Assembly: GCA_047528275.1 (NCBI GenBank) | Contig: CP180023.1 | Coordinates: forward strand, 1-64,000 | Reading direction: 5' to 3' | DNA from: G039954875 sp047528275 | GTDB lineage: Bacteria > Bacteroidota > Bacteroidia > Flavobacteriales > Blattabacteriaceae | Length of the DNA stretch: 64,000 bases | Part shown: positions 29,796-40,567 of the stretch, one piece after another | How positions within the stretch are numbered: position 1 is the first letter of the stretch | Layout: the number at the start of each line of letters is the position of its first letter | Notes under the pieces: model-generated | The model's database searches: none | Told to the model about the DNA's origin: nothing | The model's input: the letters and a program-made list of their open reading frames with translations, nothing else | Program-made: the position numbers and the translations under genes

Positions 29796-30116
29796 TCAAA
29801 GCATACCTAATTCCAAACGTGCTTCCTCGCTCATCATCTCTGTCCCCCAAGGGGGATCAAAGGTTAGAATAAGTTCAACATTCTTTATCATTTCAATAAC
29901 TATCACTTTTTCTTTCACCTCTTCTGGTAGACTCTCTGCTACAGGGCAATTTGGTGTAGTAAGTGTCATAACAATTTTTACATCTGCTTCATCACTCACT
30001 TGTACGTCATAGATCAGACCCAACTCGTAGATATCTACCGGAATTTCAGGGTCATATATGGTTTTTAGTACGGAAATGACTTGCTCACCTAATATCTGGA
30101 TTTCTTCTGCGGTCAT
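29796..30116 (-). CDS. sufT: SufT/MIP18-family (DUF59) iron-sulfur assembly protein
   Basis: The 106-residue protein is a DUF59/MIP18 domain. Visible are VISVLKTIYDPEIPVDIYELGLIYDV, then VKIVMTLTTPNCPVAESLPEEV with the conserved cysteine near residue 54, and the end block FDPPWGTEMMSEEARLELG. In Bacteroidota such proteins sit with the SUF system and help iron-sulfur cluster maturation. No other suf genes are in this window. It is the first gene of the minus-strand operon with SPFH and DUF3127. The gene symbol follows family usage rather than proof of function. Confidence 0.85.
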   Translation of the reverse strand: MTAEEIQILGEQVISVLKTIYDPEIPVDIYELGLIYDVQVSDEADVKIVMTLTTPNCPVAESLPEEVKEKVIVIEMIKNVELILTFDPPWGTEMMSEEARLELGML

Positions 30117-30188
30117 GACTATGACTTTCGCTATTTTTTACAAATGTAAGAATTTTTATAAATAAATGATCTTATGTAAAGTGTTTAT

Positions 30189-30218
30189 TTTGGAGTTGAA
30201 AGAGCATTTCCATATTTG
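30189..30218 (+). promoter_or_regulatory. Possible promoter of the small ORF at 30228
   Basis: TTTG (30189-30192) is followed after 18 bases by CATATTTG (30211-30218), one mismatch from TAnnTTTG. The ATG of the small ORF is 10 bases further on. Confidence 0.4.
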
Positions 30219-30227
30219 TCAAAAAAA

Positions 30228-30374
30228 ATGGATGGAATAGCCAAGTTTTTCGAGTCAGTGCAAGAGCTACTCTGTTTACCTACGATCAGGATGCGAGCAT
30301 TTTTTGGTGGTATGTATCTTTTGGCTGTTGCTGTCATCTGTGAAAGAATTATAGATCAAATGTTTTTCATATAA
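30228..30374 (+). CDS. Small membrane protein of unknown family
   Basis: A 48-codon open frame runs from ATG 30228 to TAA 30374. The product has an amphipathic start (MDGIAKFFESVQELL), then LPTIRMRAFFGG and a hydrophobic stretch YLLAVAVI likely to span or touch the membrane. A plausible Bacteroidota promoter lies directly upstream. It sits alone between the SufT operon, which runs the other way, and dead M16 peptidases. No function can be given. It may be spurious, but composition, promoter and the absence of stops favour a real gene. Confidence 0.4.
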   Translation: MDGIAKFFESVQELLCLPTIRMRAFFGGMYLLAVAVICERIIDQMFFI

Positions 30375-30399
30375 TTTTGATAAAATAATTTTATAATTC

Positions 30400-31608
30400 A
30401 TTATTTTAACTCACTGATAGTAAAGTTATCAATATCCCTTGTATTTTCTAACTGAAAAAAACAATCAGTATTTTCTTTCTTCTTTATCTCCAAGTTTTTC
30501 GGGGGAGATCGGTATACTCGTGATCTGCTATAATTCTTTGATAAGCTCTACCACATCACTATTTTTGAACTCAGTCCTCACCTGAGCAAATGCATAAAAC
30601 GAACCAATATATTTGTTCGATTTTAAATTGAAATAAACCTCACAGTATAACTTTTTTATTCACGCAAATTTAGAAAAAAAACAGCCTTGCATGCCTTCGT
30701 CTAAAATATCATTGTCCAAAAATGCAGGAAAATAGTCTGGAGCGTTCTTTTTGAAATCTACCAACCCTCACCAACACTGATACTATACTAAATGACTGCA
30801 GGGAGAACTACCAAATCGATTTCCAATTGTATAAGCAAAGGAGCTATAGTATATTTTCTGTCCGGTACTGTGCCTTTTCTCCACGCGGATAATTGTACAT
30901 CAGTCGATTGTTTTCCTTCTTCTTTTAGTAATATTGCCTATAAAAATCAAATAGGTCGTATTGAGTTTAAAATATATTTGATAATTTTTTAAAATTACTA
31001 AGGGTAATGTTTTTAAAGTATTTATTTGATTCATATTCACTAAAAGGGGAATTTTTTCCATAATACAAGATTTTTCAAACACGTACCAAAATGGTATTGG
31101 ATTTTTTCTCAGCCATCTTAATATTGGTGATACTTCACTTGATCAAATTTTAGAGTTCTGGGGTATTGTCAAAAGCACTTGTGAATAAGGCTTGATTCAT
31201 GAGTTTTATTGACTCACCAAAATATCTTCTCAATGTTAAAGATGTACACTCCTGACTAAGCAACATAAAAGGTGGTACCAAGATGGTCAATGGCTTATCG
31301 AATTGCTCTTTAGTTCGATTTTTCGTAATAGTACGAGGCATATCTTCAAATATATTTTTCAAACCAACCTTATCATCTTCTAACACAGAGGGCTCGGTCA
31401 AAATACAAATCTACCGTCAGCATAGGTAATTTATGATTTTCGACAACCAAAACCATCAAACCATTATCTAGTCAAAAATTCTAAATTATCCAATGTTGAC
31501 CTCTAGCGCTGAATCAGACTAGGGTGATTTTATACGATCTACTTGACCAGTAGCATCTAAGAAAAAATCAAGCATAAGTGTAAGTATTATTTTGGCTATG
31601 GATTTCAT
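30400..31608 (-). pseudogene. Second M16 zinc-peptidase-like gene, decayed
   Basis: From ATG 31608 (MKSIAKIILTLMLDFFLDATGQ, a signal peptide) the minus strand carries remains of the non-catalytic-type M16 subunit. Seen are VVENHKLP in a shifted frame, DDKVGLKNIFEDM with KNRTKEQFD (about 31385-31290), VKNITL-like FKNITLSNFKK (about 31000) and, near the end, SNKYIGSFYAFAQVRTEF (about 30620-30570), all M16 family blocks. Stops and shifts are abundant. Paired M16 genes (active and inactive subunits) are common in Bacteroidota and encode periplasmic or secreted peptidases. Confidence 0.72.
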
Positions 31609-31614
31609 GAGATG

Positions 31615-32990
31615 AGACTTTTTTATGACTTTTGGGGGAGGTTGTACAAATGGATATGTTGGGTTTTATTCAAATACTTATTAGCTACTTGTTTGATATC
31701 CTCCACGGTGATCCGGTGATATTTTTCTAAAATTGTTATTAATCAGATCATCATCCCCATGATACACATGATATTGGTCCAAGGTATGTGTTATTCCAAT
31801 CATAAAAGCATTCGCATCGATGAAACTCTTTATCCAAGCTATTGATTTATTTTTCTAATTTGCTTTGAACGATTCCGTTTTTCTTCAAAGCTTCAATCTC
31901 CCCGTCTATGGCTTGTGTAATATCATCCAAGGTACATCAGAATTAACAACGGCATAAACGATAAATACACTATAATTTTTAAATCTTTTAGGAAATATTT
32001 CACATAGTAGACTAACTGTTTTTTTGTTTACAACATTTCTAGCAATACGAGAACTTTCTCCATTGGACAATACGTTCTCGATGATTTTCAAAACGTAAGC
32101 ATCTTTGTTTGTTTTCTTGGGAATTCTATAAGCTAAGACCACAGCAGATACCTGATGATTTTTATCCTCATAAGTAGGATAGATCTCTTGGGTGATATGG
32201 TCTTCTTTAGCATCAGTCCTGCGGATGGGTTGTGCGTTCTTGAGTATCGGACCAAAATAGGCATTGACGCATTTTTTAGTTTTTTCCAAATCGATGTCCA
32301 TAGCGATACTTAGTATAACATTATTAGAAAATAAAAGTTCTTGTAAAAATTTTGATGATCAGCCTCAGGAAAATGATTAATATCTTATATGGATACAATT
32401 ACTGTAAATCTATATAGATTTTTTTTTTAAAAACAATAGAGTTGGGATTTTCTTATTAAAATCTGTCATATAATGGCGATTGTTTATACTCAATCTTTTT
32501 TTTCTTCTTTAACCACCTCAGGTTGGGTATCAATACCTTTATAATCTACTTTGTCATGCATCATACACGTTCGGATTCCAACCAAAGAGCCAGTCTAAGT
32601 TGGTTGGAATGCAAAATTTCAAGATAATTGGTCTCATATGATCTAGTGTAGACATTGAGAGATTCTCCATTGTCACTTATATATTTGAAAAATTCTCCTC
32701 TACCAATATTATCGGAGTGTTCAAACATTAGATGCTCAAAAAATGAACAAATCCGCTACGTTCTAGTTTTTCCTTTTTACCCCCACATGGTACAACAATG
32801 ACATGTATACCAATGGATTACTCTTACCTCGATGCAAAATCACATGCAGCCCATTTGGAAACTTATATTCGGTATAATTTAATATTATTTTTTAAAAAAA
32901 TATCATTATTCTAGATAAAATAAATGAATTATTCATCACTATCCATTATAATATATTTCTATATTAGATTAAATGTATGAAAAACTTATC
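31615..32990 (-). pseudogene. First M16 zinc peptidase, decayed
   Basis: The minus strand carries the catalytic-type M16 subunit. FPNGLHVILHRGKSNPLVYMSLLYHVG lies at about 32870-32790. The zinc motif FFEHLMFEH (family HxxEH) is at about 32755-32725, where one T of a T run seems lost so that the His and the EH are in different frames. RMMHDKVDYKGIDTQPEVVKEEKK lies at about 32575-32500. An open piece 32301-31906 carries YFGPILKNAQPIRR and SAVVLAYRIPKKTNKDAYVLKIIENVLSNGESSR. Multiple stops and shifts break the gene. It is followed in the same direction by the second M16 remnant. Confidence 0.78.
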
Positions 32991-35376
32991 ATCTCTCCTT
33001 ATTTCTTTTGAATGGATCCAATAGCCCTTAGAATATCAAATGATTTATACATACATTAATAATAAAAAAGTTTTTTATAGATATAAGAGAAAGGTTATTT
33101 CATTAATTGAAAAAATATATTAATAATATTTTATAGTTAATAAAAATCCATTTACTCAAAATTCATATCTTTCAAAAAAACAAATTATTGTCATAAAAGT
33201 TTATCATTACGATACAAAGAAACTTTACTTTAGTATAGTCATAGTTTTTATTCTTAGTTCAATCAATGTAGAAACATAATCCAAAAAAATGTGAAAATAA
33301 TTTATCTAAAAGACCAGTTATCCGATTATATAGGAGTGGACCCAATGAAATGCTTGCAAGTAAAAGAAACTCTCAAATCCAATTGAAGATTACATTACTC
33401 AGAGATCAAAAGATTCAATTATAAAGAAATCTATACTTACAAGCTACGCATCTGTAAAAATTTGGAAAACCCTCTAGCCGATACGACTTTCATTACATGG
33501 TCACTGGTATGCATATTAAAAAAAAAAAACTTGAGAAAAACCTCATTAAGAAAAATCTCTTCATTAAAACTTTGAATGGAAAATGAATGGTCACTAAATT
33601 ATTCTGCGAACAAAAATCTTTATTTCAGTACCAAAAGATATTTATGTGCAATGGCAGCTGAATGAAAAAGAAAAAAAATATCTTGGTGAAAACAAGGTGC
33701 AACAATATTTTTGGAAGTGTACAAATATTAACTCAAAAAGAAATAAAAATAAGTCCTATAGCCTTAATAAGTATATTTTGTGAAAAACTTATGAAATCTA
33801 AGGATACTCTTAAAGAAGACTTATAAAAAAACACTAATTATCACATCAACTGATGATATCTTAAAACTATTCCACAAAAAAAAGGAATACTCTTACTTGA
33901 ATTAAAAAAGCTAGGAGAATAAATAAAAAAATATCTTCAGATATGGGAAAAAAATCAATTTTTTAAACCACGAAGTACGCTTAGATAACATTAAAAAACA
34001 AAGTATATATTTCCTCTAAGCTCTTGACATATTATAACATAGCACAATTATAGAATAAAAAAAATCAAGATTTTTTATAGATCAATTCTATAAAAAAAAA
34101 TAATTTTTACAACTGAATAAATTTCAATCTTATCTCAATACTAATAATTCATTCTCATCTATACAAAATCAGCAAAAAACACAGGATATCACCATAATGC
34201 GAGTATCTATACCTTTTCAAACACTACCTCTTAGTATTAAACTAATTCAAGAAAATTACAAACAACATAACCAGTCAAAACTATATCAAGTTACTAAAAA
34301 TTAATCTATTTATTCAATAAAAAATGATTATTATGAAATAATAAAAAATATTCAGAATGAAGATAATCAACTAAATATAATATTAAAAAATAGATATTAA
34401 TTCTATATTAGGAATAACATATAATTCTACATCAAAAATATAGGAAATAAAATTGGACAACTAGAAAAAGAAAATAATCAACTAAAAAGACTACCAAATC
34501 AATTTCTTATAAAAAGAAAGATCTCTATCTAGATAGAAACAATCTGCAATAGATTGATAAGAAAAAATCATCCAAATCTGTTTTAGAACCATCAATAGTA
34601 TTCTTTTTTTTTAAAAAAAAGTAAGAATAAAATATATAAAAAAAATATTTTTACTACTGATATATAACGTATTTATTATGATCAATCCTTATGTCCTTGT
34701 TTTATAGTATTTTAATCGTTTATTTTCAAATGTATATTACAAATATATAACTTTATTATATTTTTCTTACATTCTACTAAAGAAGCAAATTTAGATAGGA
34801 TCTCAAATGAGTTTTACACAGCTTGCTTCTCAAGGTGTTTTTAGGGATAATTAGCATAAGACGGTTTGTTAAATTTTAGTGATCAAAGATAGATTTAGCA
34901 GCAATTTTTAAAAATATCATGCTAAAATCTGTTTTTAATTTAATTTAAACACGTGATCTATATATCTATATATCCATACAATGTTACGATCAAATAATTT
35001 ATATATTTACTTAATCCATTTTTTATTTGATTTTTACCTTTTATAGTAGTAATTTAAAACCTGGGGTTGTTCATATTTCCAATATATGGAAGGATTCAAC
35101 CGAAAGGTAAAGAAAAATAGAGATGTTTATCTGTTTACGGAATGCTGGTACACCACTCTATTGAGCAGCAGTATACTGACACAAGGATTCCAAGGTCAAT
35201 AACAGAGGAGGAAGAATACTATCAAGAAGATAACCAATACTACCCCAAAAAGGAAGTGATATGTAAATTAATAAAAATTAGCACAGTAACCAGAACTAAA
35301 GAAAGAATTTCCCTCTCCAAGAAATCGTCATAACATTGGTCTGTTTGCTGACCATCTTGCATAAGGGTAGTTCTGT
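32991..35376. other. Very AT-rich stretch, no recognisable gene
   Basis: This stretch is dominated by A and T runs, with stops in all six frames at short intervals. On the + strand a short readable segment (NEMLASKRNSQIQLKITLLRDQK at about 33345-33415) suggests an old coding sequence of unknown family. The only longer open frame near its end (35142-35333, 63 codons, acidic/Tyr-rich) has no recognisable motif and no clear promoter. I see no tRNA, phage gene, insertion sequence or direct-repeat array here. It is best read as old coding DNA that has drifted towards AT. Confidence 0.6.
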
Positions 35377-35835
35377 TCAATGAGCTCGTTTACACCATAC
35401 ATATGCAGGTACAGGAAAGGCATACGGATATTTTTGTCTAACCCTACCTAAATCGTCTGCATAGCTGCTCTTTGAGAGATAATCGCCCAATCGTATCTTA
35501 TAATTAGGGCTTTCAAATTTCAACTCCGGGTAGAGATCAGAATATAAATCGATGAGTTCTTTGAATATTTCTTGGGCCTTCAAACGATCTAAAGTACTGA
35601 GTACTTGTATTTTATATCCCATCCTTTTAAGGGTATCTGTACAAGGATTACTATATTTCACAACAGGTCCCTTACCCGAAAGGTCTTTTGAAGCCGATTT
35701 CTTATTATCGTCAGCCCATGAATTAAGTAAGCGATCCACCGATGGATCCATATCCACAATCACATGGTTTTGATTCTCTTGTGCCTGCACTAAGCATGTG
35801 ACTATACAACTGATAAAAAGCCATTCTATTTTCAT
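35377..35835 (-). CDS. Secreted SPOR-domain protein
   Basis: The 152-residue protein begins with a signal peptide (KIEWLFISCIVTCLVQAQ). After a spacer, a SPOR domain occupies about residues 70-150: GYKIQVLSTLDRLKAQEIFKE, then ELKFESPNYKIRLGDYLSKSSYADDLGRVRQKYPYAFPVP. This is the standard Bacteroidota form (YRVQVG ... PxYRVRVGDF ... A). SPOR domains bind denuded peptidoglycan glycan strands at division septa, so a role in cell-wall remodelling is likely. It is divergent from the act operon, with about 190 bases between starts. Its short length is normal for the single-domain version. Confidence 0.8.
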   Translation of the reverse strand: MKIEWLFISCIVTCLVQAQENQNHVIVDMDPSVDRLLNSWADDNKKSASKDLSGKGPVVKYSNPCTDTLKRMGYKIQVLSTLDRLKAQEIFKELIDLYSDLYPELKFESPNYKIRLGDYLSKSSYADDLGRVRQKYPYAFPVPAYVWCKRAH

Positions 35836-35947
35836 AAGAAATATTTTTGATCTACCAAAATAATGATAAGAAAATAATCTGAATCAGCTCGTTATTTAGA
35901 ATGATTATAAATTTCTATTAAGCGTAGCGAATCAAGCCTTGAAATTA

Positions 35948-35977
35948 TTGTGTTTTTTTTCCTTTATCCTATTTTTG
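35948..35977 (+). promoter_or_regulatory. Promoter of the actABCDEF operon
   Basis: TTG at 35948-35950, 19 bases, then TATTTTTG at 35970-35977: a full match to the Bacteroidota housekeeping promoter. Transcription would start near 35984, about 40 bases before the actA ATG. Confidence 0.65.
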
Positions 35978-36023
35978 TCAGCTTAAAAGTACACCAGAAT
36001 TATCGTCAACGAACCTCCTCTTG

Positions 36024-37376
36024 ATGAAAGATAGACAAAAAAAAACCTACTTAGCCTTCATTTTCGGCCTCTTATTTTCTATAGCTTTTCAAAGCATACT
36101 CATTGCACAAGATCAGATCAAAGGTAATGCTGAAAATGGAGCAAAACTCTTTAAAAAAAATTGTACGGCCTGTCACTCTACAGATCTGACTAAAAAACTC
36201 ATCGGACCACCGTTGGCAGGTGTCACAGACAGGAGGAGTCGCAAATGGTTGCACAAGTGGATCAAAGACAACAAGGCGCTTAGGGATAATGGGGATAAAG
36301 ACGCTATTGCCAATTATAAAGAATACAACCAGGTGGAAATGAGCCTCTTTCCACAGCTCTCCGAACAAGACATCGACGATATACTGGTTTTCAGTAAAAA
36401 CCCACCTACTCCTAAAGAAAAAAATCCAGCAGAAACTAAAACAGCAAACGTTCAACAAAATGGCCTCGGGGGGGGCACTACTAAGATCATCGTTTTAGGA
36501 TTCACCTTATTGGCTATCATATTACTTGGGATACTTTTCAAACTCTACACGCTAATCCGTTTGATCAATGCCAATACTCTTGAGGAATACCAAGCACAAA
36601 AAACTACAATCAAATTTTCGATAGATCTATTAAAATTCTTAGAAAGATATCGCTCTATAGGCTATGCACTGATCGGGATTTTCTTCCTAGCTGCCCTCTA
36701 TGGAGTATGGGACTTTCTGATGGGCATCGATGTCAACAAAGGATACAAACCCCAGCAACCGATCTATTTCTCACACAAGATCCATGCCGGCAATAATAGT
36801 ATCGATTGCCAATATTGTCACTCTAATGCCAAATATAGTAAGGTTTCTGGCATCCCCACAGCCAACATCTGTATGAACTGCCATATGACCATCACCGAGT
36901 ATAAAGACGACTACATCGAAGATGGTAAAAGTAAAAAATTTTACACCAAAGAGATCCAAAAGATCTATCAAGTTGTAGGTTGGGATCCTAGCACACGAAA
37001 ATATTCAGGCAAGACCCAACCGATCCGATGGGTACGCATCCACAACATGCCTGACTTTGTTTACTTCAATCACTCCCAACATGTAGTAGCTGGTGAAGAA
37101 ATGATCAAGAAAGCTAAGGATGTAGATATTGTTTGCAAAGCCTGTCACGGCCAAGTTCAGGAAATGGACGAGGTAGAAATGGCCAACGACTTCACCATGG
37201 GATGGTGCATCAATTGCCATCGTACTACAGCAGTCAATATGGATAATAAATACTATACAAAATATTTTAGTGAACTAAATAATAAGTTGAATAAACAATA
37301 TGGTAAAGATAAAAAAAACATCAAAATCACCGTAGATGCTGTCGGTGGAATAGAATGTGGTAAATGCCATTATTAA
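36024..37376 (+). CDS. actA: Alternative complex III subunit ActA, multiheme cytochrome c
   Basis: ActA is the periplasm-facing multiheme subunit of alternative complex III, the quinol:electron-acceptor oxidoreductase that replaces cytochrome bc1. The protein has six CXXCH heme motifs. One, CTACH, is near residue 47 in an N-terminal monoheme cytochrome domain (after a signal-like helix). The other five, CQYCH, CMNCH, CKACH, CINCH and CGKCH, are in the C-terminal pentaheme part. Two further membrane helices lie around residues 155-175 and 210-230. The fusion of monoheme and pentaheme parts is a form I recall in Bacteroidota. ATG 36024 is preferred over a TTG one codon upstream. It is the first gene of the operon, with a clear promoter. 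Confidence 0.92.
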   Translation: MKDRQKKTYLAFIFGLLFSIAFQSILIAQDQIKGNAENGAKLFKKNCTACHSTDLTKKLIGPPLAGVTDRRSRKWLHKWIKDNKALRDNGDKDAIANYKEYNQVEMSLFPQLSEQDIDDILVFSKNPPTPKEKNPAETKTANVQQNGLGGGTTKIIVLGFTLLAIILLGILFKLYTLIRLINANTLEEYQAQKTTIKFSIDLLKFLERYRSIGYALIGIFFLAALYGVWDFLMGIDVNKGYKPQQPIYFSHKIHAGNNSIDCQYCHSNAKYSKVSGIPTANICMNCHMTITEYKDDYIEDGKSKKFYTKEIQKIYQVVGWDPSTRKYSGKTQPIRWVRIHNMPDFVYFNHSQHVVAGEEMIKKAKDVDIVCKACHGQVQEMDEVEMANDFTMGWCINCHRTTAVNMDNKYYTKYFSELNNKLNKQYGKDKKNIKITVDAVGGIECGKCHY

Positions 37377-37392
37377 CAATAATCTATAACCT

Positions 37393-40300
37393 ATGAACAT
37401 GGATTTAAAAAGAAAATATTGGAGAGGTCTTCCAGAATTAAAAGACGAAAAACTTACAGATCAATTAGCTGCTAAGGAATTTACCCAACAGATTCCTGTA
37501 GAGGTCTTCCTATCCGATCAGAAGAAACTTGAAAGCAGCAATACCTCACGACGTGATTTCCTCAAGTGGATGGGATTCAGTACAGCAGCAGCTACTCTAG
37601 CAGCATGTGATGGACCTTTAATCCATTCTATTCCCTATGTGACCAAACCCGATTCGGTCACTCCAGGCATTCCTACTTACTATGCTTCTACGATGTTTGA
37701 TGGTTTTGATCTAGGCAGTGTGCTCGTAAAAACACGAGAAGGCCGCCCAATCAAAATCGAACCCAATACCACAGCTAAATATTTCAATACCACCTCGGCA
37801 CGGATACAAGCTTCTCTACTCTCTCTTTACGATTCTGAGCGACTAAAAAATCCTCATATCCAAGGGAAAAAGGCTTCTTGGGAAGAAGTGGATGCTTACG
37901 TGATCGAACGCTTGAAAAAGGTCAAGAAAGGTGGAAAACAGATCGTCATTCTCACTTCATCATTGTCCAGCCCATCGACTAAAAGATTAATTTGGGATTT
38001 TTTGCAAGCTTATCCCACCACTAGAGTGGTCACTTACGATGCATTATCATACTCCCAAGCACTAGATGCAGCCAAAGAAGTCCTTGGTTTTCGGGCCTTA
38101 CCCCTCTATGATCTATCTCAAACCGAATTGCTCATCTCATTTGATGCCGATTTTCTCGGAGACTGGAACCCGGAAAGCCTGGAACATTCCTACGTACAAA
38201 GTAGGAAGCCTGGGCCCAACATGCTACGACACATCCAACTCGAGAGTAATATGACACTTTCTGGAGCCAATGCAGATACACGTATCCCACTCAGACCCTC
38301 TGCAATAAAAATAACCTTAGCCGAGGTGTACAAAGCTCTCAATGGAGGATCCGAGGACAAAATCGCTCAAAGTATTGCTACAGAGATCCAATCCAAAGGA
38401 TCCAAAGCTATCGTCCTAGCCGACGGTAGTAAAGAAGCACATGCCATGGCACTGTTGATCAATAAACAAATCCAAAGTCGAGCCCTATCTACTGACAAAT
38501 TTGTTCTGACCAAAGAGAGTGACAACAAAGCATTCAACCGATTTGTACAAGACCTTAAAGACGGACACATTGGCACTATCCTAGCCTACCATGTCAACCC
38601 ACTCTACAGCTTACCCCAAGCCCAAGAACTCAAAGCTAGTCTAGAAAAACTAGACCTCAGCATCTCCTTTTCGATGAAAGAGGATGAAACCTCCGAATCA
38701 ATGGAGGTATGGGCCCCCACCCCGCACTGGCTTGAGAGTTGGGGAGATGCTCAACCGGTCACAGGTATGTATACCCTAATGCAACCCACCATCCAACCGA
38801 TATTCAATACCCGTCAATTCCAAGATTCCCTATTGATTTGGAAGAATGCTCAAAGTGTAGATGATCAGGATATTACAAGCTATACAGAGGATGAATCGAA
38901 CCTATTAGCCAATATCTCTGCAGGCTTCAAAAAATACGATGGCAAGATCAGGAGTTATTACGACTACCTCAGGAAATTTTGGGAACAAAATATCTTACCC
39001 AAATCCAATATTGACTCCTTCAATAGGGCGCTCTTTCATGGAGTCGTAGAGACCCAAGAAAGCGCTTCTCGAAGTGTTGCCAGAGCCCAGGCCAATGAAT
39101 ATTTAAACCATCTATCAAGCCCTGAAAACTCAAAAGATTTCGAGCTTAAGCTATACACCAAAACTGGTATCGGTGATGGGACACAATCCAATAATGTTTG
39201 GTTGCAAGAGCTTCCCGATCCTATCACACGCACCACTTGGGACAACTATCTTACCATCTCCTCAGCCGACGCTAAAAAAATAGGCATAGAGAATTGGCAC
39301 ATTGGAGATGGCGCGATGAATGGCCATCGAGTCAATCTGACCGCTAAGGAAATCATGATCAAAAACTTACCCGTCTACATTCAGCCTGGGCAAGCCATCG
39401 GATCAATAGGTCTAGCCCTAGGATATGGAAGCACCAAAGGAAAAGTTGCCCGACAAGGTGGTGGCATCAATGCTTATACGCTTTATAAAGATTTCAACCT
39501 CATCCAACCCGGCATCCGGATTGAAAAAACTGAAGGGACACACGAATTTGCTTGTATTCAACTACAACATACAATGGTCGGTAGGACTTCTATCGCTCGG
39601 AAAACAAATCTTGAGACTTTTCTGACCCAACCCAAAGAAGTTTGGAACAAAGAGGAAAAATTCAGCACTTACAAAGGAAAATTACCTACCGAAAAAGTTT
39701 CACTCTGGAAAGAACGCGATCGTACACAAGGGCATCATTTCAATCTATCAATAGATCTGAATTCCTGTACTGGATGCGGCGCCTGCATCATCGCCTGCAA
39801 TGCCGAGAACAATGTACCGGTGGTGGGCAAGGACGAGATCCGTAAGTCACGGGATATGCATTGGCTACGCATCGACCGCTATTATTCCAGTGGAGAAGAT
39901 TTCGAGTCTTTGGCTGAAAAAGGCTTATCCAAAAAGAATATGTTTTCCGAACCAGAGATGTATACTTATCTGCTCGAGCCTGAGGCCAATCCGCAAGTGA
40001 TCTTCCAACCGGTGATGTGTCAGCATTGCAATCATGCCCCTTGCGAAACCGTTTGCCCTGTAGCGGCTACCTCTCATGGACAACAAGGCCAAAATATGAT
40101 GGCCTATAACCGTTGTGTCGGCACGCGTTATTGTGCAAATAATTGTCCTTACAAAGTACGCCGTTTCAATTGGTTTAACTATGTGGAAAACGATAAGTTT
40201 GACTTCAATATGAACGACGACTTGGGTCGTATGGTACTCAATCCCGATGTAGCAGTCCGCACTCGGGGTGTAATGGAAAAATGCTCCATGTGCATTCAGA

Positions 40301-40542
40301 TGACGCAATCAACGATATTGAAAGCCAAAAAGGCTGGAAGAAAGGTCAAAGACGAAGAGTTTCAAACCGCTTGTACCAAGACTTGTCCTACCGGCGCGAT
40401 GAGCTTCGGCGACATCAACGATACAAGTAGCGAAGTAGCACAAAAACTCAAAGACGATAGAAGTTATAAATTATTAGATTTCATCGGTACGCGACCCAAC
40501 GTGTTTTATCAAGTGAAGGTCAAGAATTCGAAGAAGGTTTAA
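37393..40542 (+). CDS. actB: Alternative complex III subunit ActB, Fe-S/molybdopterin-like fusion
   Basis: ActB relays electrons through iron-sulfur clusters. The 1049-residue protein starts with a twin-arginine-type signal in SRRDFLKWMGFSTAAATLAAC (residues 53-72), so it is exported folded. A long molybdopterin-oxidoreductase-like domain follows; in this family it carries no molybdenum cofactor. The C-terminal ferredoxin-like part has the clusters: CTGCGACIIAC near residue 793, CQHCNHAPCETVCP near 876, CVGTRYCANNCP near 912, and CSMCIQ with CTKTCP near 965-1000. The gene follows actA by 16 bases and is uninterrupted over 3.1 kb. The ActB1-ActB2 fusion is the usual arrangement for the complex. 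Confidence 0.93.
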   Translation: MNMDLKRKYWRGLPELKDEKLTDQLAAKEFTQQIPVEVFLSDQKKLESSNTSRRDFLKWMGFSTAAATLAACDGPLIHSIPYVTKPDSVTPGIPTYYASTMFDGFDLGSVLVKTREGRPIKIEPNTTAKYFNTTSARIQASLLSLYDSERLKNPHIQGKKASWEEVDAYVIERLKKVKKGGKQIVILTSSLSSPSTKRLIWDFLQAYPTTRVVTYDALSYSQALDAAKEVLGFRALPLYDLSQTELLISFDADFLGDWNPESLEHSYVQSRKPGPNMLRHIQLESNMTLSGANADTRIPLRPSAIKITLAEVYKALNGGSEDKIAQSIATEIQSKGSKAIVLADGSKEAHAMALLINKQIQSRALSTDKFVLTKESDNKAFNRFVQDLKDGHIGTILAYHVNPLYSLPQAQELKASLEKLDLSISFSMKEDETSESMEVWAPTPHWLESWGDAQPVTGMYTLMQPTIQPIFNTRQFQDSLLIWKNAQSVDDQDITSYTEDESNLLANISAGFKKYDGKIRSYYDYLRKFWEQNILPKSNIDSFNRALFHGVVETQESASRSVARAQANEYLNHLSSPENSKDFELKLYTKTGIGDGTQSNNVWLQELPDPITRTTWDNYLTISSADAKKIGIENWHIGDGAMNGHRVNLTAKEIMIKNLPVYIQPGQAIGSIGLALGYGSTKGKVARQGGGINAYTLYKDFNLIQPGIRIEKTEGTHEFACIQLQHTMVGRTSIARKTNLETFLTQPKEVWNKEEKFSTYKGKLPTEKVSLWKERDRTQGHHFNLSIDLNSCTGCGACIIACNAENNVPVVGKDEIRKSRDMHWLRIDRYYSSGEDFESLAEKGLSKKNMFSEPEMYTYLLEPEANPQVIFQPVMCQHCNHAPCETVCPVAATSHGQQGQNMMAYNRCVGTRYCANNCPYKVRRFNWFNYVENDKFDFNMNDDLGRMVLNPDVAVRTRGVMEKCSMCIQMTQSTILKAKKAGRKVKDEEFQTACTKTCPTGAMSFGDINDTSSEVAQKLKDDRSYKLLDFIGTRPNVFYQVKVKNSKKV

Positions 40543-40567
40543 TTTTTAAAAATGATAATCGAAAGTT

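Noticed and set aside
35142..35333. 63-codon open frame in the AT-rich region
   Set aside because: Unusual composition, no recognised motif, no convincing promoter; not listed as a gene.
36072..36458. 128-codon frame antisense to actA
   Set aside because: Overlaps the cytochrome coding region on the opposite strand and has no recognisable motif.
39925..40308. 127-codon frame antisense to the Fe-S part of actB
   Set aside because: Shadow of the conserved cysteine-rich region; no promoter and no family.
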